From positions 1-11,446 of the forward strand of contig JAHBMJ010003323.1 in assembly GCA_018398765.1 (NCBI GenBank): a stretch of 11,446 nucleotides of DNA, given 5' to 3'. Position numbers and translations under genes: made by a program. The DNA comes from Chromera velia (taxonomy: Eukaryota; Sar; Chromeraceae). Every line of letters starts with the position of its first letter. Position 1 is the first letter of the stretch. The notes beneath the pieces were generated by a model that did not search any database, had not been told where the DNA came from, and was given only the letters and a program-made list of their open reading frames with translations. Below are positions 6,701 through 11,446 of this stretch, piece after piece.

Positions 6701-8970
6701 GACCAACCTGCAGCACTCAGACAGGTTCAGAGAGAGAGAGAGAGAGAGGTGAGTTGATCGGGAGCTACAGGAGGGCCGGAAAGATGAAGGGGGATCCGGC
6801 GGAAGAGAGAGACACAAAAAGAGCAACAAAAAGAGCGCGCACACACACACCAAAGAGGCACGCGAGCCAGGAATTAAGATAGGCGAGGAGCGGGCGCGTG
6901 AGACAACGGCCAAAGAGGCGCCGGCGAACTGAATTTTCGCTCTTCGCTCTTCTTCTTTCGAATGTTGATTCCCTCGAGGCTCTGTATTTACCAACCTGAA
7001 GGAGAGAGACGGGCTTCGTGGCCTGGTTCCTTGCAGCTGCACCCGGTCCGCTTCCAACCTTGGTGGTGGAGGGGGAGAAGTTGCTGGCGGGCTTGCACTG
7101 GTTGGCATCGATGACGCCCTTGACGACGGTGAGGTCGGAGGAGATGAGGGTGATCAGCTGGTTCGACTGGGTCTCTGCGAGTTCGCACTGGTTTTCGAAC
7201 TCGTCCAACACCTCCCTCAGCCTGTCCACGATGGCCTGTGAGCTCTCCTGCTCGGCCGACCACAGGTTCTTCTCGGCGATCGCGTCCTCCAACATCGCCC
7301 CTGCGTGCCCCTTGTCAGTCGCCATAGCGTCCATGGCGATCTGCGCGTCTGCGAGGCTGTCGTGGCAGGTCACGTAGGTGGTGTCTGACAGCACATGGAC
7401 AAGGCACAGAAGGGGAAGAAAGTGTGTGAGATTGATGGCCAAAGACAGCGAAGATGAAGCAATCGAACCATGCGGGCTGACAACTGAAGCGTTAGAGCGA
7501 AACAGACGAGCACACTGGGCTGAGACCAATGGAAGAAAAAAAGGAAGGCGAGACGGCGGTTGAGAAATGACGTCTGGACAAGCGGGAGACGCGCAGATAG
7601 GAGAGGGACTGCACCCACTGTTTGAGCCAGATGAAAGAATTGAAGACGGCCAGGAAGGGGGATAGCAAAGAGACGCACCGCAGAAGATGGGAAAAGCACA
7701 TGCGAGCATGAATCTGGATGGCGGCATGTCTGTGTGAAAGGGCCTCAAGTAAGAGCAAGAAGAAACGCCGGTTGTGGCACACTCACTCAGTCGCTCAGTC
7801 AGTCAGTGGTACGCACACATGAAAATGTAAGAGAAAAGGGGATTTGGGAAGTCAGTTTGGTGGCAATCAGTCAGGACGGACAAACGCAAACAAGATCTCT
7901 CCTGTTCATGACTAGAAAAGCCGCGATCAGGGAATAAAGAAAAGAAAAGAGTTGAGGCGGAGAGAAACTGCAAGCCGCGTGAAAGGTATGCAGAGGCTCA
8001 AAGGAAAGGGGGAACGCAACCAGAAAGAAGGGAAGAAGAGAAGAAAGACGGCCGACGGGCGCACTGAGGCGCATGACGGAGACTTCACTAAGCCATCGAA
8101 AAGGAATTGTGGGAAGAGAAAGCCGCAAGAAAAAACCAAACAGAGCAGCAAGGTGGGTGGTGAGAAGTCATGCAGGGGACGTGAGAGCGCGTGACCATTG
8201 TGACCATTTGGAAGGAGAGGGAAGAGACCAGACAAGGGGAGACGGGATTCGAACGGCCAAGGCTGGAGGAGACGGGCAAACCAACCAACACACACACACA
8301 CACACACACAGAGTGAGTGGGGAGCCTGGGTGGGACAGAAAACATCGGGTTCATGCAGGAATTGCACAAGAGGCAGTTCCTTTTGCCACAATACAGGGAG
8401 GATTTAAAGCGAAAGAAAACACTGTGACAGCGGATAGATAAAAAGCAAATCGATCGATCAATTCTAAATCCTTCGAAAAAAATTCTCCTCACCGAGTTCT
8501 GCCTGAGCGTTTTCGAACACTGCGTTCACTTTTTGGATCACAGCCGCGGGGTTGTAGTTGGGTCCAAAAGACTCGTCGCTTTTCTGTCCTTGAAGGAAGG
8601 CCTTGATGTCGTCGGGAATGTTGGAAGTCCCAACGGCTTGGATTGCATCCTCCACACTGAGGTTCTTGGCAATTTTTTTCAGGCTTGCCATGTTGTCCTG
8701 CAGGACTTGCCATTCTGCAAGAAGGGACAGTGGATTCGGGACAACAGTAAACGAACAGGAAATGAGGCTTGAGAGCAGGGATAACAAAAAGACAAACAAG
8801 GAAAATCCGAGCGCTGAGAAAGTTCCAAGAAAAGGAGACGGAAAAAAGTTCTCACTGGGAATTAACGACTCACTGGAAACTTTGCCTTCGTGGTCATGCT
8901 TCACCACTGAGGAAAGAGCTGCGTCGCTGCCGACGGCCAGAAAGCTGGCGATCACAGCTGCTGACTTCAT
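3755..8970 (-). CDS. Secreted multidomain protein with three TSP1 repeats and a C-terminal vWA domain (six exons, complete)
   Basis: Exons, in order on the minus strand: 8970-8874, 8714-8493, 7384-6996, 6707-5658, 5191-4721, 4324-3755. They total 2799 nt, 933 codons with the TAA, and join in frame (intron phases 1,1,0,0,0). The protein has 932 residues. A signal peptide (1 to about 18, ending SDA) is followed by helical, coiled-coil-prone segments (about 33-320), two 7-residue Thr/Pro repeats (342-355), and a Cys-bearing charged helical stretch (about 395-520). Then come TSP1-1 (528-585), TSP1-2 (587-636), TSP1-3 (about 640-695) and a vWA domain (707 to about 893). The metal-binding MIDAS is intact: DSSGS at 713-717, T783 in SVTNT, D815 in FSDG. 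The tail ends GTPAPF without a membrane segment. TSP1-1 has a CxxTCxxG O-fucosylation-type site (T543); TSP1-2 has the WxxW C-mannosylation motif (590-593). Family knowledge: TSP1 and vWA domains mediate extracellular adhesion, as in apicomplexan TRAP. An adhesion or matrix role is inferred; partner unknown. Confidence 0.88.
4325..4720 (-). other. Intron 5 of the TSP1/vWA gene (phase 0, splits the vWA domain)
   Basis: Donor GTCGGT starts at 4720 and the acceptor CTGCAG ends at 4325. The intron splits the vWA domain after the HVQ residues, between the strand carrying DSSGS and the following strand (LGTVIF). The plus strand is GA-rich with a (GACA)n run at about 4675-4703, so the transcript is pyrimidine-rich. 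No second gene is seen inside it. Confidence 0.85.
5192..5657 (-). other. Intron 4 of the TSP1/vWA gene (phase 0, between TSP1 repeats 1 and 2)
   Basis: Donor GTCGGT starts at 5657, acceptor CTTCAG ends at 5192. It lies exactly between the first and second TSP1 repeats, a boundary that suits domain shuffling. It holds a G10 run (5217-5226) and a CA-rich patch (5580-5608). No gene inside. Confidence 0.88.
6357..6394 (-). repeat. 21-bp coding tandem repeat for the Thr/Pro linker
   Basis: Two copies with a period of 21 bases encode AATTPMP and AATTPLP (residues 342-355 of the TSP1/vWA protein). The shared 17-mer occurs at 6357-6373 and 6378-6394 on the plus strand. Thr/Pro linkers of this type are often O-glycosylated spacers. 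Confidence 0.85.
6708..6995 (-). other. Intron 3 of the TSP1/vWA gene with (CT)10 tract and matching splice-site flanks
   Basis: Donor GTTGGT starts at 6995; acceptor CTGCAG ends at 6708. The nine bases CAGGTTGGT occur at both ends (6998-6990 across the donor, 6710-6702 across the acceptor). The alternative donor GTAAAT four bases downstream would need a non-AG acceptor, so the CAG/GTTGGT junction is preferred. A sense-strand (CT)10 tract (6748-6729) lies 19 bases before the acceptor AG. Confidence 0.87.
6729..6748. repeat. (AG)10 microsatellite in intron 3
   Basis: Ten AG units on the plus strand, read as (CT)10 in the transcript of the TSP1/vWA gene. It sits where a polypyrimidine tract is expected. 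Confidence 0.95.
7385..8492 (-). other. Intron 2 of the TSP1/vWA gene (1108 bases, phase 1)
   Basis: Donor GTGAGG starts at 8492; acceptor TGTCAG ends at 7385. Joining the flanking exons restores a GAC codon (Asp107). It contains an (AC)n microsatellite at 8288-8310 and a CAGT-rich patch at 7786-7806. ORFs inside are low-complexity and show no domain, so I call no nested gene. A small extra phase 1-1 exon cannot be excluded without transcripts. Confidence 0.78.
8288..8310. repeat. (AC)n microsatellite in intron 2
   Basis: An uninterrupted A(CA)11 run lies inside the longest intron of the TSP1/vWA gene. Confidence 0.95.
8715..8873 (-). other. Intron 1 of the TSP1/vWA gene (159 bases, phase 1)
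   Basis: Donor GTGAGT starts at 8873; acceptor TTGCAG ends at 8715. It separates the signal-peptide exon from the helical region. Splicing turns the split codon into AAA (Lys33). The frame is also open through the intron, so reading without splicing would give a hydrophobic low-complexity insert of 53 residues; the good splice sites make splicing more likely. Confidence 0.75.
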
Positions 8971-9385
8971 TTCGAACTTTTAAATACGGAGCAAAGAGAC
9001 GGAAGTCCAACGGGATACACTCTCGAGAAACAGAACACGGAGTCGCCGCGCAAGCTGGACACACGCTCTCGTTGAGAGGGACGGTGAAGCAGACAGCCTC
9101 GGTCAACTCGGGAGGAAACACACACCTGCAGAGAGTTTTGTTACCGGTGGGCTGCTCCCCAAAAGCTCTTTTTTACTTGCTCAGTGCCAGGAACTGAATT
9201 TGAGACGGACAGAGAAAACCTGCAAAATCCTCAGTGCGAAACAAAATTCGTTTTTCTTTTTTTTCGGTCACCAAGCTATATAGCTATAGTGCATGCGCGG
9301 CTAAAAATTTTTAGACCCGGCCATGACCCGGCCGTGCAAGCATCAATTTAAGCAATTCATGAATCACGCGCGATGCCAATTCACT

Positions 9386-9432
9386 CTGCATGAAAGACAT
9401 TCATGCAGTCACTGACTGAATGTCAGACATTC
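9386..9432. repeat. Three adjoining perfect inverted repeats
   Basis: CTGCATGAA/TTCATGCAG (9386-9394 and 9400-9408, 5-base loop), CAGTCA/TGACTG (9406-9411 and 9413-9418, 1-base centre) and GAATGTC/GACATTC (9418-9424 and 9426-9432, 1-base centre) follow each other and overlap by one to three bases. They could be protein-binding dyads or a structured transcript. Confidence 0.85.
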
Positions 9433-9838
9433 GGTGCGTCGCAGTCTGCAGTGATTTACTGAAGGCATCCCGCACCTACACGCATGGTTGTCGAGTGTCT
9501 GTCCGTCCTCTGTTGATTAGACCAACAGACCCGGTCTCCCTTCCAGCGCACGTGCTCAGGTGTTCGCCCGTGCCCGGAGACGAGACTTCGTGCAACGGGT
9601 GCTGGGCTGAGAGTCTTGACTGAGATTGATTGATTGAGCAACAGATCCGTCCTGCGCTCTTGTGTACATGCAGATCTCCTGGCTGTCGCTGTGCTATTGA
9701 CTGTTACAGCATCTTGAAGGGTGTTTTCGGTGCAGCTCCCTTCACACTTTGGCTTTTTCGTTCCCTAATTAATCTCTTTTGTTTGAGAATTCAGTCTATC
9801 TACACTGATTTCTCTTCATCCTTTTGTTTGACTTGTTG

Positions 9839-9848
9839 AACCTTCCAG
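9839..9848 (+). promoter_or_regulatory. Possible 3' splice site just before the VPS13-like start codon
   Basis: The sequence before the ATG at 9854 is pyrimidine-rich and ends in CTTCCAG at 9848, five bases before the ATG. This looks like the acceptor of an intron in the 5' UTR. No donor was assigned, so this stays a suggestion. Confidence 0.35.
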
Positions 9849-9853
9849 CTGCC

Positions 9854-11154
9854 ATGAAAGTAATCAGCGAGCAGCTGGCAGCTTTCTTTGAGGATGTGGC
9901 AGGAAAGCACGTGTACGGAATCTCCAAGGAGGAAGTGAAGGTCTCCTTCCTCAAGCAAAGCGTGGAGTTCCTCAACCTGGTGGTGAAGCCGGAGTCTTTG
10001 ACGAACTTTTTGGGTTTGAACTTTAGCGGGTTTGCCGTCAAGGGGGTCGGTCTCTTCTCGTTGCTGTAGCACGGAGATGAAACGGCCCGAAATCCAACGC
10101 GACCCAATAGATGATGTGCATGCATTGTCGCTCCGTCTGGGTGCTTTTTTGTTTTCGTCAAAGCGTCTCCTGTGTTTTGTCCGTATCGAGTCTCAGTCCT
10201 GCTCAGGCGCATTTGTGTGGCTGAATTCCTGATCAGCGCTGCTTTTGGGTGGTTTATGCGGCTGTCTTGCTTGCTCTATGCTTTCTCTGTTTGTCGTGCT
10301 CGTCCCGCGCTGGTCACTAGATAGTCGCGTGGAGCGCTCATGAGAGTTTTCTTCTAGAGATTTTCTTCTGCACCTTGTCTCTTCCCTGCAGACTCCATTT
10401 TTTGCCCTTGTCCCTCGCTAGTCTTTTCAGTCTGCATCCCTTTGTGCTTCCGCATATCCCTGTGAGAAACTCCGCTTCTTCTCATTCCTTCCTTGCGTTC
10501 TTCCTTTCTGATGCTGCAGGCATTTATTCGTCGCCTCAGTGTCACCTTAAAGCTCTTGGCTCAGCAGGCAGAGACGTGTGCAGATGGTGTGGTTGTGGTC
10601 CTGGAGCCCCTCACCCGTCTGCTGACCTCTCGGGAGTGTCACCTGATGAACACCCAGAACATGCAGGTGGACGAGCTGCTGCATCCCTTGGACCTGCTCC
10701 CTCCGACTTGGGTTGTCCCACGGTCAGAGGAGAACCGGAAGGCGATTGCAGGCATCTTGAATGCCCTGCAGCTGAAAGTGCGAAACGTTCACATTCGAAT
10801 AGAGGTCAGTCGGCTGATCGGGACGATCATTCAATTCATATCTTGCGCCATGCAGCCTTGATGTGTTGGTCAGGCAGTCAGTCAATCGGCTCTCTCTCCC
10901 TTTGCTTTTCCAGTCCCCCGAGGGACCAGGCGAGCGACTATCCCCAGAAGTTCTAATGCAATGCTGGCCTGCATGGTGCGTTTGGTTTCTTCTGGCAGCT
11001 ATTTCTTTCTTTATCCATGCATGCCCGTGCAAGACCTCCGCTCCATGAACTTCGGCGAATGCAGGGCACAGATGCGGAGCCGGGTCGGGGCAACTACTGC
11101 TTTGGGCTTTTTGCTGAGGAGGTCAAATTGCTACCGCGTGATGGTGTTCTGAAG
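9854..11154 (+). CDS. VPS13: VPS13-like bridge-like lipid transfer protein, N-terminal Chorein_N exons (3' partial)
   Basis: Three phase-0 exons are inferred: 9854-10045 (64 codons), 10520-10804 (95 codons) and 11065-11154 (30 codons). They give the first 189 residues; the gene continues right of the window. The first exon follows the Chorein_N plan: amphipathic start, GISKEEVKVS at about residue 22 where VPS13 proteins have their G-I/L-D region, then VEFLNLVVKPESL. Exon 2 continues with AFIRRLSVTLKLL, a VVVVLEPLTRLL strand, and ends in LQLKVRNVHIRIE, matching the VPS13 segment normally ending IHIRYED. Exon 3 gives CFGLFAEEVKLLP, where VPS13 has SFGI. Known: VPS13 proteins are very large rods that carry lipids between membranes at contact sites. 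The ATG at 9854 is chosen because the spacing to the GI motif (about 22 residues) fits the family. Introns are 10046-10519 and 10805-11064. The usual Trp after the GI segment and the Tyr of HIRYED are not present. ATG2 or BLTP3-type relatives are less likely alternatives. Confidence 0.72.
10046..10519 (+). other. Intron 1 of the VPS13-like gene
   Basis: Donor GTCGGT at 10046, acceptor CTGCAG ending at 10519, phase 0. The reading frame of exon 1 closes at 10069 if not spliced. The sense strand is pyrimidine-rich. No other gene seen. Confidence 0.72.
10805..11064 (+). other. Intron 2 of the VPS13-like gene
   Basis: Donor GTCAGT at 10805, acceptor ATGCAG ending at 11064, phase 0. It joins HIRIE to GTDAEPG, giving the expected order of Chorein_N strands. 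Confidence 0.65.
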
Positions 11155-11377
11155 GTTCGTTTAGTCCCTGCGACTATTCATCCATCTCGAAATCTCTTTC
11201 TTCCTTTCTTTTATGTTCTCGTTTTGCTTTTTGTTTTGTCCGCTTCTTTCAGCAGTTTTTCTTTTTTTTTCTTTTGATTCTTCGCTTCTGCTTCTCTGCC
11301 GCCCAGCCTCAGTCTCTCTGTTGGCTTTTGGATTCCATGAGAAGGGAACAGATGAGAAGAGATTTGAAAAGCGCCTC

Positions 11378-11416
<39 letters not shown>

Positions 11417-11446
11417 GTGTGCCTCTGCGTGTGCCTCTGTGTGTGT
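11155..11446 (+). other. Intron 3 of the VPS13-like gene, running off the window
   Basis: Starts at a GTTCGT donor. It is strongly pyrimidine-rich and contains (CT)16 at 11383-11414, two GCGTGTGCCTCT copies (11415-11438) and GTGTGTGT. No following exon was recognised; a CCCAG at 11304-11308 could be an acceptor, but the sequence after it does not resemble VPS13. Confidence 0.55.
11383..11446. repeat. (CT)16 followed by a 12-bp tandem repeat
   Basis: Sixteen CT units, two perfect GCGTGTGCCTCT copies and a GT run lie at the window edge, inside the inferred third intron of the VPS13-like gene. Confidence 0.95.

Larger units (their letters stand above)
8971..9853. promoter_or_regulatory. Divergent intergenic region between the TSP1/vWA and VPS13-like genes
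   Basis: The two start codons face away from each other across 883 bases. On the minus side a TATTTAAAA string lies about 9 to 17 bases before the ATG at 8970. Central features are AGCTATATAGCT (9274-9285), CTAAAAATTTTTAG (9301-9314), a doubled GACCCGGCC (9314-9322, 9325-9333), ATTCATGAAT (9355-9364) and three adjoining inverted repeats (9386-9432). The plus strand becomes pyrimidine-rich towards 9853. No coding potential was recognised. Promoter function is inferred from position only. Confidence 0.6.

Noticed and set aside
5907-6752. 281-codon ORF on the plus strand
   Set aside because: It is antisense to exon 4 of the TSP1/vWA gene; its Gly-rich part mirrors the Thr/Pro linker repeat. No independent motif.
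7385-8492. Nested gene in intron 2 (ORFs up to 154 codons on the minus strand, 122 on the plus)
   Set aside because: The translations are low-complexity Leu/Phe/Ser/Cys or Lys/Arg-rich strings following the purine/pyrimidine bias. No start context or domain was recognised.
10914-10975. Possible extra exon of the VPS13-like gene between CCAG and GTGCGT
   Set aside because: It is 62 bases long, so including it would shift the following exon out of the frame that gives CFGLFAEEV. Skipping it keeps all introns in phase 0.

Overview
The window looks like nuclear DNA of an intron-rich unicellular eukaryote. It carries no prokaryotic, phage or CRISPR content. The best guess is an alveolate of the chromerid type (Chromera velia-like). 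Reasons: a secreted protein combining thrombospondin type 1 (TSP1) repeats with a von Willebrand factor A (vWA) domain, a pairing typical of apicomplexans and their relatives; phase-conserved introns of about 160 to 1100 bases; GC-rich exons; and pyrimidine-rich introns with much simple sequence. The taxon is inferred, not proven.

Layout. (1) 1-1450: a G homopolymer, then purine-rich (+ strand) DNA holding a ~580 bp composite hexamer/octamer satellite (446-1026), probably inside or downstream of a minus-strand gene. (2) 1451-1990, minus: the first coding exon of a mitochondrial SdhAF2-like succinate dehydrogenase assembly factor; its C-terminal exon was not found. (3) 1991-2410: its upstream region. 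(4) 2411-3310: a strongly AT-rich, ORF-poor island. (5) 3755-8970, minus: a complete six-exon gene for a 932-residue secreted protein (signal peptide, helical region, Thr/Pro linker, three TSP1 repeats, C-terminal vWA with full MIDAS, no membrane anchor). Its exons join in frame to exactly 933 codons. (6) 8971-9853: a divergent intergenic region with a cluster of perfect palindromes and hairpins. (7) 9854 to the right edge, plus: the first three coding exons of a VPS13-like (Chorein_N) bridge-like lipid transfer protein, continuing outside the window.

The three genes do not form an obvious pathway. They concern mitochondrial complex II maturation, an extracellular adhesion-type protein, and lipid transfer at membrane contacts. 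The TSP1/vWA gene and the VPS13-like gene are head to head and may share the palindrome-rich promoter. Two genome-level traits recur: 5' splice sites with no A at +3 (often GTYGGT), and pyrimidine-rich sense strands of introns, sometimes expanded into microsatellites.
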